Shown here in pieces: positions 17,255 through 25,793 of a stretch of DNA of 64,000 nucleotides. Source of the DNA: CADEED01 sp043747835. GTDB lineage: Bacteria > Pseudomonadota > Gammaproteobacteria > Steroidobacterales > Steroidobacteraceae. The notes under the pieces are model-generated. The model did no database searches, was not told the DNA's origin, and was given only the letters and a program-made list of their open reading frames with translations. Every line of letters begins with the position of its first letter. Position 1 is the first letter of the stretch. The stretch is taken from contig JAYTOK010000029.1 of assembly GCA_043747835.1 (NCBI GenBank), positions 51,398-115,397 on the forward strand, written 5' to 3'. Position numbers and translations under genes: made by a program.

Positions 17255-18100
17255 TCAGCGGGGTTCCGCGCCCTCGAGCCAACCCGCGCCGCGACGCACC
17301 GCGGGCAGGCGCGACATGAGCAGCGCGACCGCGGCGGCGCTGAAAAGAAAGACGGTGAACGGGAGATCGAAGCTCGTTGGCAGCGGTCGATGCAGGACGA
17401 TGTCGAAGGCGCTCGTGCCCTGGCCGAAGCCGCTGACCGCATGCAGCAGGACATTCGCGAGCGCGTGCAAGGCTATTGCTGCCCACATCGAGCGTGTCCC
17501 GAGATAGGCGTACGCGAAAACGAAGTGCATCGCGCCGGTGGTCAGGATCATTTTTCCGAGCGCCATCGCATCGAGGCCCGGGGCGTGAGAGAGGCCGAAA
17601 GGCAGCGCCAGCAACCACAGCGCGCGCGTCGTGCCGACGGCGCGCGCGAGCGCGATGAAGGCGTAGCCTCGAAAGAGCAACTCCTCGGCGGAGTTGCCGA
17701 TCAAATAGTTCGCGCCCGCGAGGCCGACGTCGTGGATCGATCGCGAGCCCCGCTGCCATTCGAAGGGCAGCACGACATACAGCGCGCCGATCAGAACGGC
17801 CATGACCAGACAGGCGCCGAGGCAGCCGAGCAGGAATGCACGCGCATGCGCAGGGGTGGGTGTCAGGCCGAATCGATCGGCAGGCAGGTTGTCGCGCTTC
17901 AGCAGTGCGCTGCTGCCCGCCAGCAGCAGCGCCACGATCGCCAGAGAACATGCGGCACGACCGATGATCGCGCCGGTGCGATCGCCGGGAAACAGGCCAC
18001 TCACGCCATTGAGCGCGGCGTACGAAACGACTGCCAGTGATGCGAAGAGCAGCCAGGAGCTCGCGCGAGCTTGCGCCCGCGCGGATTGGAATTGGGTCAT
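17255..18100 (-). CDS. CPBP-family intramembrane metalloprotease
   Basis: Integral membrane protein of 281 residues with several hydrophobic helices (for example LLFASLAVVSYAAL, SLAIVALLLAGSSALL, LLGCLGACLVMAVLIGALYVV). The CPBP/Abi signature is present: EELLFRGY with E139-E140 and R144, FGLSH near 165, and a later HALANVLLH. These are the putative metal ligands of the Rce1-like fold. The ATG at 18,100 is preferred; the frame opens 17 codons earlier, inside the GH127 gene. It starts 7 nt after the GH127 stop and is probably the last gene of the arabinan operon. Its role there is unknown. Confidence 0.8.
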   Translation of the reverse strand: MTQFQSARAQARASSWLLFASLAVVSYAALNGVSGLFPGDRTGAIIGRAACSLAIVALLLAGSSALLKRDNLPADRFGLTPTPAHARAFLLGCLGACLVMAVLIGALYVVLPFEWQRGSRSIHDVGLAGANYLIGNSAEELLFRGYAFIALARAVGTTRALWLLALPFGLSHAPGLDAMALGKMILTTGAMHFVFAYAYLGTRSMWAAIALHALANVLLHAVSGFGQGTSAFDIVLHRPLPTSFDLPFTVFLFSAAAVALLMSRLPAVRRGAGWLEGAEPR

Positions 18101-18107
18101 GTTCGCG

Positions 18108-20009
18108 TCAGGCGGGCGGATCCGCGCGCCAGTACAGGTTGTAGCGCTCATGCGTCAGCCGGAACCAGGGGATGAGCTCGACGGAGGTATCTCCCTCGAA
18201 ACCGCGTGCGGTGAAGATGAGCTTTTGTTCGTCCGTGCGCTTCGTGCTCGCGAGCAGCTCGGTCAACGGCTTGTTCCAGCGCGGGATGTTTACCGCGTCG
18301 TTCAGCATGTTGCCCGACTCGCGCTCGTTGATGATGAGCTGCGAATCTTTCGAGAGGCCCTTCGTGCCCAGACGACCCGCGAGCACGATCGGTCCGAAGA
18401 CGAGCGCTGCGTGAGTCGCGTCGTTGGGCAGCGGCTCGAGCCGCAACGACATGGGTGTGCGGACTTCGACGACGTCACCGTCGCGCAAATGGCCGCGCAG
18501 GCGGTAGTAAGTCCCCGGTTGCCGTGCGACGAACTTGCGCTTGCCGACGGTCACGGTCATCGCCGGACACCACGACGGTTGCCGGATCGCGAGTTGCGGC
18601 GCGCCTCTGCCAGCCCCGATCTCGAGACGCGTCGTGTCCGCATCGGGGAAGCGCGTCGTCTGCGTGACTCGCACGCCGCGTTCCTGCCACTCGAGCGTGG
18701 ATGACAGGAACAGGTTCACGTACAGCGTGGTCTCGTCCCGCGCGTAAATGTTCTCGCCGTAGCGCGCGTGGTTCTCGATGCCGGAGCCCGTGCAACACCA
18801 GAACGCATCGAAGGGTTTGTGATAGAGGCGCACATAGCCAGGCCGTGTCGACTGGAAATAGGTGTTCATGCCCGTCTCGGGATCCTGCGAGGCGAGGATG
18901 CCGTTGAACAGCGCGCGCTCGTAATAGTCGAAGTGCGCCACTCGCGGATCGCGCGCATACAAGGAGCGCGTGAGCCGCAGCAGGTTGTGCGTGCAGCAGG
19001 TCTCCATCGTCTTGCCGGAAGACAGGTGCTCGGCGAACTTGTCGGGCGGGAAGAAATGCTCGACGTCGCCGTGCCCGCCCGTCGCGAACGAGCGCTTTTC
19101 GACGACGGTGCGCCAGAAGAACTCCGCCGCGCGGCCGTACTCGGGCGCGCCCGTCACATCGTGGATGCGGCTGAAGCCGATCACCTTCGGGATCTGCGTG
19201 TTCGAATGCAGTCCGTCTAGCTTGTCGACACCCGCGGCGAGTGGGTCGAGCAGGGCACGGTGCGAGAACCGGATCGCGAGCCGCTTGTGGCGCTCGTCAC
19301 CCGAGATCACGAACAGGTCCGCGAAGACTTCGTTCATGCCGCCGTGCTCGCGATCCAGCATCTTCTGGAAGTCGGCGTCGCTCACGTCCTTGCTCTGCTC
19401 GTCGATCCAGCCGGCCAGCTTGAACCACACGTCGAGCGCCTTGCGGCTGCCACGATGCGCGTGCGCGTCACGGAGGCCGGCCAGGATCTTGTGCATCGTG
19501 TACCAGGGCACGCCGGCGAACGGCCGTCCTCCGAGGCTATCCAGCAGCGGCGCGGCGTTGTCCGGAAACGCGGTGACGAGACCGTCGCCCCGATTCTTCT
19601 GGCAGAGCGCGAGTTCGCCCACGATGTAGTCGACACGCTCGGCGAAGCGCACATCGCCCGTGGTCTCGAACATGCACGCGCAGGCCGTCAGATAGTGCCC
19701 GAGCGTGTGGCCGTGACAGCGGATCTCGATCCACGGCTCGATCGATTCCCAACCGCCGTAGACGGCGGCCTTCGGCGCGAGCCCCGCGTTCACGCGGAAG
19801 TTGTGGAGCATGCGATCCGGCTCGAGCTCGAGCAGATACTTCTCGTCGAGTTTCTGCGCGGCGAGGAACGGTCCCTCGCCGAGCCGCACGTCGCGCAGAC
19901 CGAAGAAGTCCGCGCCCTTGGGCGTCGCGGCGAACGACGCGTCCGGCAGCGCGGTCGAGGCAGCACCCGCGCCGAGAAGTTTGATGGCATCCCGGCGCGA
20001 GTGACTCAT
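18108..20009 (-). CDS. GH127 beta-L-arabinofuranosidase-like protein, Tat-exported
   Basis: Glycoside hydrolase of 633 residues that would remove beta-L-arabinofuranose. It starts with a twin-arginine leader (MSHSRRDAIKLLGAGAAS). The zinc/cysteine site known from Bifidobacterium HypBA1 (Glu338, Cys340, Cys417, Cys418) aligns with E336 and C338 in METCC and with C405-C406 in WCCTGSGIEN, so the catalytic machinery is intact. The frame continues about 650 nt upstream through the next gene, but the ATG at 20,009 begins the Tat leader and lies 8 nt after the GH51 stop. Neighbouring GH51 and GH43 enzymes support an arabinan or arabinoside substrate. Confidence 0.88.
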   Translation of the reverse strand: MSHSRRDAIKLLGAGAASTALPDASFAATPKGADFFGLRDVRLGEGPFLAAQKLDEKYLLELEPDRMLHNFRVNAGLAPKAAVYGGWESIEPWIEIRCHGHTLGHYLTACACMFETTGDVRFAERVDYIVGELALCQKNRGDGLVTAFPDNAAPLLDSLGGRPFAGVPWYTMHKILAGLRDAHAHRGSRKALDVWFKLAGWIDEQSKDVSDADFQKMLDREHGGMNEVFADLFVISGDERHKRLAIRFSHRALLDPLAAGVDKLDGLHSNTQIPKVIGFSRIHDVTGAPEYGRAAEFFWRTVVEKRSFATGGHGDVEHFFPPDKFAEHLSSGKTMETCCTHNLLRLTRSLYARDPRVAHFDYYERALFNGILASQDPETGMNTYFQSTRPGYVRLYHKPFDAFWCCTGSGIENHARYGENIYARDETTLYVNLFLSSTLEWQERGVRVTQTTRFPDADTTRLEIGAGRGAPQLAIRQPSWCPAMTVTVGKRKFVARQPGTYYRLRGHLRDGDVVEVRTPMSLRLEPLPNDATHAALVFGPIVLAGRLGTKGLSKDSQLIINERESGNMLNDAVNIPRWNKPLTELLASTKRTDEQKLIFTARGFEGDTSVELIPWFRLTHERYNLYWRADPPA

Positions 20010-20017
20010 TGGTTTTC

Positions 20018-21661
20018 TCAGACGGCGAGCTGGATCACAGAGTATGAACGCGCCGGCAACTTGATCGTCATCTTTGCGCCGGCGGTGACGCCGTCGAGCT
20101 TCGTCGCGACGACCTTGTTGGGCTCCGCGAAGGTGTTGAATGCCTTCAGGTCCGGACCGGTGATCGTCTCCGCGGCGACCACGCTCTTGGGCGCGATGTC
20201 CTCGAAGTTGAGCGCGAGCTCGCGCTCGTTCGAGAGATCGCGATTCAACACGAACACCGCCACGCGTCCCGACTTCGCGTCGTACGAAGCGACGGCGTCG
20301 ATGAATGGCACCTCCTCGTCGCGCGCGAAGTCGGCGCGCAGGCCGGCGGCCTTGATCGGGTAGGTCTCGCATTCGACCTGGATGTCGAGCATGCGGCCGT
20401 GCGCATACTTCAGCGCGAACTCGTACGGGTAGAAGGTCGGCTGGCGCAGGATGCCTTTCTCGTTCGTCACGAGCGGCGCGATCACGTTGACGATCTGCGC
20501 GAGGCAGGCGAGACGCACGCGCTCGGACTGGCGCATCAGGGTATTCAGGAAGCCGCCCGTGAGCATCGCATCCTCGAGGTTGTAGACCTCCTCGAGCAAC
20601 TTTGGCGCATACGTGCCCTTGCCGTCCATGTCCTCCGGCCGGCGTGCCCGGTACCAAACGTTCCATTCATCGAAACTCAGCCACAGGCGCTTCGGCGAGC
20701 GATAGAGACCCTGCACGTAATCGGAGACCGCGATGATCTCCTGGATCTGCCGTTCCATGTCGAGGTTGTTGGCCAGGAAGCGTTCGGTCTTGCCGCCGGT
20801 GAGCTCGGATTCGTTGCCCCAGTAGTTGTGCAACGAGATGCCGTCGACCATGTCGTAGCACTCTTCGAGCACTTCGCGGTCCCAGGTCAGGTAGGTAGGC
20901 AGGATCGTGTTGCTCGAGCCGCAGGCGATGAGCTGCACGTCCGGGTCGATCACGCGCGCCTGCTGCGCGATGTCGCGCGCCTTGCGCCCATACTCTCGCG
21001 CGCTGAGCCGGCCCATCTGCCACGGACCGTCCATCTCGTTGCCGAGACACCAGTACTTCACCTTGTGAGGCGCGTCGTATCCATGCGAGCGGCGCAGCTC
21101 GCTCCACTTCGTGCCCTTCGCGTAGTTGCAGTATTCGATGTAGGCGACGGCCATCTCTGAGGTTCCCGTGCCGAGGTTGAAACCCAGCAACGGTTCGGTG
21201 CCGACGGCTTTCGCCCAGTCCATGAAGTCATTCGTGCCGAACTGGTTCGTCTCGAGCTGGTTCCAGGCGCGCTCGAGAACCGTCGGGCGGTTCTTCTTGG
21301 GACCCACGCCGTCCCACCAGTTGTAGCCCGAGACCATGTTGCCGCCGGGGTAACGCATGATCGGGACGTTGAGGTTCTTCACTTCGCGCAGCGTGTCGGT
21401 GCGGAAGCCGCGCTTGTCGGCGAGCGGCGAACCGGGTTCGTAGACGCCGGTGTACACCGCGCGGCCCAGGTGTTCGAGGAAGGCGCCGAAGAGGCGGCGG
21501 TCGAAGTCGGCGCGGGGCGCGACGAGTCCGAGCGTGGCGCGGGCCGTCCGGCCCTTCGCCTGGGAGTAGCTAGGCAGTGCGAAGACGCTGGAGGCGGCGA
21601 TGCCGGCCCCGGCGAGTCCTGCGTGCTTGAGAAAATCTCGACGGCTCTTGTGGCTCTTCAT
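20018..21661 (-). CDS. GH51 alpha-L-arabinofuranosidase, Tat-exported
   Basis: Retaining arabinofuranosidase of 547 residues with a Tat signal (MKSHKSRRDFLKHAGLAG). Unusually for GH51, which is often cytoplasmic, this copy is predicted to be exported. The acid/base Glu is in CLGNEMDGPWQ and the nucleophile Glu in LSFDEWNVWY. GGNMVSGYNWWDGVGP and the C-terminal beta domain (FVLNRDLSNERELAL) are typical. Upstream, CGGAG lies about 12 nt before the ATG. It is 73 nt from the GH43 gene and 8 nt from GH127, in the same operon. Confidence 0.92.
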   Translation of the reverse strand: MKSHKSRRDFLKHAGLAGAGIAASSVFALPSYSQAKGRTARATLGLVAPRADFDRRLFGAFLEHLGRAVYTGVYEPGSPLADKRGFRTDTLREVKNLNVPIMRYPGGNMVSGYNWWDGVGPKKNRPTVLERAWNQLETNQFGTNDFMDWAKAVGTEPLLGFNLGTGTSEMAVAYIEYCNYAKGTKWSELRRSHGYDAPHKVKYWCLGNEMDGPWQMGRLSAREYGRKARDIAQQARVIDPDVQLIACGSSNTILPTYLTWDREVLEECYDMVDGISLHNYWGNESELTGGKTERFLANNLDMERQIQEIIAVSDYVQGLYRSPKRLWLSFDEWNVWYRARRPEDMDGKGTYAPKLLEEVYNLEDAMLTGGFLNTLMRQSERVRLACLAQIVNVIAPLVTNEKGILRQPTFYPYEFALKYAHGRMLDIQVECETYPIKAAGLRADFARDEEVPFIDAVASYDAKSGRVAVFVLNRDLSNERELALNFEDIAPKSVVAAETITGPDLKAFNTFAEPNKVVATKLDGVTAGAKMTIKLPARSYSVIQLAV

Positions 21662-21734
21662 TTTGCATTGCTCCGGAAGGGAAGCGCGGGAAGGGTGAGT
21701 ATAGTCAGCAAGCCGATATCGACATGCGTATGGA

Positions 21735-22757
21735 TCAATTCGAAAGCGGTGATGTGTCGACGACCGGCCACCCTGCGTCGTCCCAGGTGAGGCCGAGAAT
21801 CTTCAGCTTCGAGCGCCCGCTGTCTTTGGCGTCGTACGCGTGCGTAACGAACCAGTCGCGGCCTTCGAAGGTGTAGACGCTGTTGTGGCCGACGCCGGGC
21901 CAGCGAGAGTTACCCGCGACGACGGGAGTGCCGCCGCCCTTGTCCAGCCGGTCTTCGTTTCGGTCGACGTACGGGCCGCGCAGATCTTTCGAGCGACCGA
22001 CGACGACCTTGTAGTCGCTGTTCGCGCCGCGGCAGCAGTGATCCCACGAAACGAACAGGTAGTACCAGCCATTCTTGCGGAAGATGAACGGCGCTTCGAT
22101 CGACGCGGGTTCCGGTTCGGCGTCGTCGATGAGAACCGATCGTTCGCGCTTCGCGAGCGAGCGCCATTCCTGCGGTTCCGCGAGCTTCAGCCGATCCGGC
22201 GCGAGCCTGGCGAGGCGCAGGCCCGCCCAGAACGAGCCGAACGCGAGCCAGGGAGTGCCGTCGTCGCCGACGATGAGTTGCGGGTCGATCGCGTTCCACA
22301 GGTCGCGATACGGGATCGACTGAACGACGATGCCGTGGTCGATCCACCGGTAGTCAGGCGCTTTCGGATTCAGCGTCTTGTTCGTCGCGACGCCGATCGC
22401 GGACGTGATCTTCCCGCCGGCCGACACGCTGTAGTAGAGGTAGTATCTCGCGTCGTGCAGCGCGATGTCGGGGGCCCAGTAGTGACCCTTGAAGTTCGGC
22501 GCGACGTTCGCGGTCCACGCCGGGATCGCCTCGAGCACCGGCGGCTCCTTCTTCCACGTCGCGCGATCCTTCGAGCTCCAGACCGCGATGCCGCGACCCG
22601 TGCCGAAGAGATAGAAGGTGTCGCCCTCGCGGATCATCACGGGGTCGTGGATGCGCAGGTCGGCGGCGGAGACGCTGTCCTGCGCAGGCGCCGTCAAGGG
22701 CGCGAGGCAGCAGAGGCCGAGGATCATCTCCAGAAGGCGGGGCGTCGGGCGTTGCAT
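21735..22757 (-). CDS. GH43 endo-1,5-alpha-L-arabinanase-like protein
   Basis: Secreted five-bladed beta-propeller hydrolase of 340 residues. A signal peptide runs to about residue 25 (LAPLTAPAQ). The three GH43 acids are visible: Asp in RIHDPVMI (base), Asp in NAIDPQLIVG (pKa modulator) and Glu in SIEAPFIF (acid). GHYWAPDIAL and GVGHNSVY are also typical of arabinanases. A strong GGAGGAAGG Shine-Dalgarno precedes the ATG at 22,757. It would cut the arabinan backbone and feed the exo-acting GH51 and GH127 enzymes and the importer encoded upstream. Confidence 0.9.
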   Translation of the reverse strand: MQRPTPRLLEMILGLCCLAPLTAPAQDSVSAADLRIHDPVMIREGDTFYLFGTGRGIAVWSSKDRATWKKEPPVLEAIPAWTANVAPNFKGHYWAPDIALHDARYYLYYSVSAGGKITSAIGVATNKTLNPKAPDYRWIDHGIVVQSIPYRDLWNAIDPQLIVGDDGTPWLAFGSFWAGLRLARLAPDRLKLAEPQEWRSLAKRERSVLIDDAEPEPASIEAPFIFRKNGWYYLFVSWDHCCRGANSDYKVVVGRSKDLRGPYVDRNEDRLDKGGGTPVVAGNSRWPGVGHNSVYTFEGRDWFVTHAYDAKDSGRSKLKILGLTWDDAGWPVVDTSPLSN

Positions 22758-22780
22758 GGGGTCCTTCCTCCAACGCGAGG

Positions 22781-23785
22781 TCAGTTGGCTCGGAGCCGGT
22801 ACTCGATCGTCGCGCGATAAAATTCGCCGGGTCGCAGGATGGCGTTTGGAAATTCAGGTTCGTTGGGAGCGTTCGGCAAACCTTGAGGCTCGAGGATGAC
22901 GCCGCTGCCGATCGTCGGGTGCGCGCGCGGCAGGAACTGCCCATTGTAGAACTGCAGACCGGGGCCGCTGCCGAGCATCGTCAGCGACGCGTCGCCGTTC
23001 GCGGAGGTGAGCTCGCAGGCGCAGTCCGCATCCGCATCGAGCAACCAGCAGTGGTCGTAACCGCCGGCCTCGCGGAGCTGGGCATGTTTTTCGAGCGACG
23101 GCGGCGCGAGACCGCGGCTCTTGCGAAAATCGAACGTAGTCCCTTCGACGGGCGCTTTCTCACCGGTGGGGATCAGTCCGGGCCGCACGGGTAGATAGTG
23201 AGATGCCGGGATGCGCAGGCGTTGTCCGGTTGCCGGCACGCCAGCATTGCCGTTGATGTTGAAATACAGATGGTAGGTGAGGTTGACCGGCGTCGGCGCG
23301 TCGGTCACGGCGCTCAGGGTGATCGCGAGCGAGTCGCCGTGGATTTCGAAATGGACTTCGACGTCGAGATTGCCCGGATAGCCTTCCTCGCCCGCGGGTG
23401 AACGAAGGCCCAGGCGCACGACGGTGTCGCCGGCGTCGAGGACTCGCCACAGCCGTTTGCCGAATCCCAGCATGCCGCCGTGCAGATGGTTGACGCCTTC
23501 GTTCGCGGTCACCTGATGGTCGCGCCCGTCGATGGTGAAGCGCGAGTTCGCGATGCGATTGCCGAACCGGCCGACGAGCGGACCGACATACGCGCGATCG
23601 CTCTCATACTCCGCGAGCGTCGCGAAACCCAGGATCAGGTCGCGGCGGCTGCCGCCGATCGGAAACGTCAGCCGGCGCAGGATCGCGCCGTAAGTGAGCA
23701 CTTCGACCTGCAGGCCATCGGGCGTCCCGAGCGTCAGCGACTCGACGTCGCGACCGTCCGCGAGCTTGCCGAAGGAGCTCCTCAC
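22781..23785 (-). CDS. galM: Aldose 1-epimerase (GalM-like)
   Basis: Mutarotase of 334 residues that interconverts sugar anomers. Family motifs are VGRFGNRIANSRF, VNHLHGG, NLTYHLYFN (catalytic His) and VILEPQGLPNAPN (catalytic Glu). The frame is open far upstream over the permease gene, but the GTG at 23,785 overlaps the permease stop (GTGA) and gives a normal-length GalM. No signal peptide is seen, so it acts in the cytoplasm on imported sugar. Supplying the right anomer to a pyranose or furanose dehydrogenase is a likely job in this locus. Confidence 0.88.
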   Translation of the reverse strand: MRSSFGKLADGRDVESLTLGTPDGLQVEVLTYGAILRRLTFPIGGSRRDLILGFATLAEYESDRAYVGPLVGRFGNRIANSRFTIDGRDHQVTANEGVNHLHGGMLGFGKRLWRVLDAGDTVVRLGLRSPAGEEGYPGNLDVEVHFEIHGDSLAITLSAVTDAPTPVNLTYHLYFNINGNAGVPATGQRLRIPASHYLPVRPGLIPTGEKAPVEGTTFDFRKSRGLAPPSLEKHAQLREAGGYDHCWLLDADADCACELTSANGDASLTMLGSGPGLQFYNGQFLPRAHPTIGSGVILEPQGLPNAPNEPEFPNAILRPGEFYRATIEYRLRAN

Positions 23786-24768
23786 TTCTTCTCCGCCTTG
23801 CCTTCGATCAGCCGCTGTGAAAGGCAGAACAGGAACAGCAGGATTCCGATCACGATGCGCGTCCACCAGGAGCTCAACGTGCCATTGAAGATCACGAGCG
23901 TCTGGATGATGCCGAGAATCAGCACGCCGACGACGGTGCCCGCGATGTACCCCACGCCGCCGGTGAGCAATGTGCCGCCGATCACGACCGCGGCGATCGC
24001 GTCGAGCTCGAGGCCCACGGCATGCAAACTGTATCCGGAGAGCATGTAGATGCTCATGACCAGTCCCGCGAGCGCGGCGCACGCGCCGGAGAGCGCATAC
24101 ACGCGAATCAACGTCGATCCCACCGGCAGTCCCATGAGCGCCGCGGATTTCGCGCTGCCGCCGATCGCGTACACGGTACGACCGAAACGCGTCGCGTGCG
24201 CCAGCCACAGCGAAAAGAGGACTATGGCGATGGCGAAAGCGGCGCCGCTCGACAGCGTGTTGCCGCCGCCGACCGGGATGCGCGCCTGCGCGAGCGATAC
24301 GAAGGCGGGGTCGTTGATCGGAATCGATTCGGTGTCGATGAGATAGCAGAGCCCGCGCGCGACGAACATGCCGGCGAGCGTGACGATGAAGGGCTGCAAC
24401 CGGTAGCGATGGATCAGGAATCCCTGCGCCGCGCCGAACGCGCCGCCGCCCACCACCAGCAGGGGCATGACGAGCCAGGGACTCCACCCCGCGCGCTCGG
24501 TCAGGGCGGCGGCGGCCATGGTCGTCAACGCGAGAACGGAGCCGACAGACAGGTCGATCCCGCCCGTGAGGATCACGAACGTCATGCCGACGGCGACGAT
24601 GCACAGGAACGCGTTGTCGATCGCGAGATTGAGGAATACCTGCGGCGCGAGGAATGAATCGTAAGACGCGGCGCCGAAGACGATGAGCGCAACGAACAGC
24701 ACGAGCGTTGCGGAAAGCGGGACGAGACGGCGATCGAGGCCGAGCAGGGTTGTGGCTGGCGCGGGCAT
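23782..24768 (-). CDS. yjfF: Sugar ABC transporter permease, YjfF-like
   Basis: Inner-membrane permease of 328 residues of the ribose/furanose BPD_transp_2 family. About eight to ten hydrophobic helices are present. It contains VGMTFVILTGGIDLSVGSVLAL and the loop IGGSAKSAALMG that contacts the ATPase. The ATG at 24,768 shares bases with the stop of the preceding permease gene, and the 3' end overlaps galM, so transporter and epimerase are co-translated. By analogy with E. coli YtfQRT-YjfF it should carry a furanose; L-arabinofuranose is the natural guess in this operon. Confidence 0.88.
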   Translation of the reverse strand: MPAPATTLLGLDRRLVPLSATLVLFVALIVFGAASYDSFLAPQVFLNLAIDNAFLCIVAVGMTFVILTGGIDLSVGSVLALTTMAAAALTERAGWSPWLVMPLLVVGGGAFGAAQGFLIHRYRLQPFIVTLAGMFVARGLCYLIDTESIPINDPAFVSLAQARIPVGGGNTLSSGAAFAIAIVLFSLWLAHATRFGRTVYAIGGSAKSAALMGLPVGSTLIRVYALSGACAALAGLVMSIYMLSGYSLHAVGLELDAIAAVVIGGTLLTGGVGYIAGTVVGVLILGIIQTLVIFNGTLSSWWTRIVIGILLFLFCLSQRLIEGKAEKK

Positions 24769-25793
24769 CAGTCGGCCGGCCGTGTCGCGATCCTGAGTAC
24801 GCTGGCGCGGAACTCGGGGGATTGCAGCAGCATCACGCTGAAGATGAGCGCGGCCTTGAACACGAGGTTGACCTCGGGCGGCACGCCGAGCGAGTAGATG
24901 GTCGACGTCAGCGTCTGGATGATGAGCGCGCCTAATGCTGTGCCCGCGAGACTGAACTTGCCGCCGGTCAGCGCGGTGCCGCCGAGCGTCACCGCGAGGA
25001 TGGCGTCGAGCTCCAGCAACTGCCCCGCGTTGTTGGCGTCGGCGCTGCGCACGTTCGAGCTGATGATGAGTCCGGCGACGCCGGCCATGAGGCCGCAGAA
25101 GCCGTAGAGCGCCAGCGTGATCGGACGCGCCTTCACGCCGGCGATGCGCGCGGCAATCGGGTTGATGCCGATCGCGCGCACGTAGAGTCCGAGCGGCGTC
25201 AGCGTCAGTGCGCAGTGCGTGAGCACGATGACGGCGGCCGCGAGCACGGCAGCGAAGGGCAGGCCCGCGAGGAAGCCGTTGCCGAGATACGAGAACGGCG
25301 GGTGGTAGATAGTCAGGATCTGCCCGCCGGTGATGAGCTGCGCGATGCCGCGGCCCGCGACCATGAGGATCAGCGTGGCGATGATGGGTTGCATCCCGAC
25401 GCCGACGACGAGCGCGCCATTCCAGAGACCGCAGAGCAGCGCGATGCCGAGCGCCGCGACCAGCGCGAACCACATCGGGAAGCGCGTGGGGGATTCGCCG
25501 CCCGTCAGATCCAGCGATCCGCCGATCAACACGGCCGCGACCGCGGCGGCGATCGCGACGACAGCGCCCACCGAAATGTCGAGTCCGCGCGCGGCGATGA
25601 CGAGCGTCATGCCCGTGGACACGAGCGCGAGTGGCGCGGCGCGATTCAGGATGTCGATGAGGCTGCCGTAGAGGTGGCCGTCGCGCCACGAGAGCGAGAG
25701 GAAGCCCGGATTCACGAACGCGTTGAGCGCGATCAGCAACACGAGCGTGAAGCAGGGCCAGAACAGGGCGCGTTGCGTGAGTCCGCGCATCAT
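24768..25793 (-). CDS. ytfT: Sugar ABC transporter permease, YtfT-like
   Basis: Second permease subunit, 341 residues, same fold as its neighbour. STGMTLVIAARGLDISVGAVVAI is the equivalent of the conserved helix, and RAIGINPIAARIAG the coupling loop. Eight or more membrane spans are evident. It overlaps the ATPase gene at its start and the other permease at its end (4- and 1-nt level overlaps), as expected for a heterodimeric channel. Confidence 0.88.
   Translation of the reverse strand: MMRGLTQRALFWPCFTLVLLIALNAFVNPGFLSLSWRDGHLYGSLIDILNRAAPLALVSTGMTLVIAARGLDISVGAVVAIAAAVAAVLIGGSLDLTGGESPTRFPMWFALVAALGIALLCGLWNGALVVGVGMQPIIATLILMVAGRGIAQLITGGQILTIYHPPFSYLGNGFLAGLPFAAVLAAAVIVLTHCALTLTPLGLYVRAIGINPIAARIAGVKARPITLALYGFCGLMAGVAGLIISSNVRSADANNAGQLLELDAILAVTLGGTALTGGKFSLAGTALGALIIQTLTSTIYSLGVPPEVNLVFKAALIFSVMLLQSPEFRASVLRIATRPAD

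Noticed and set aside
18108..20666. A single 852-residue protein covering the GH127 gene and part of GH51
   Set aside because: The upstream 219 codons overlap the GH51 coding frame and read as shadow sequence. The Tat leader and ATG at 20,009 define the real start.
22781..24604. A 607-residue fusion of a permease region and aldose epimerase
   Set aside because: The N-terminal 272 residues are Arg/His-rich shadow of the permease gene; the GTG overlap at 23,785 gives a normal GalM.
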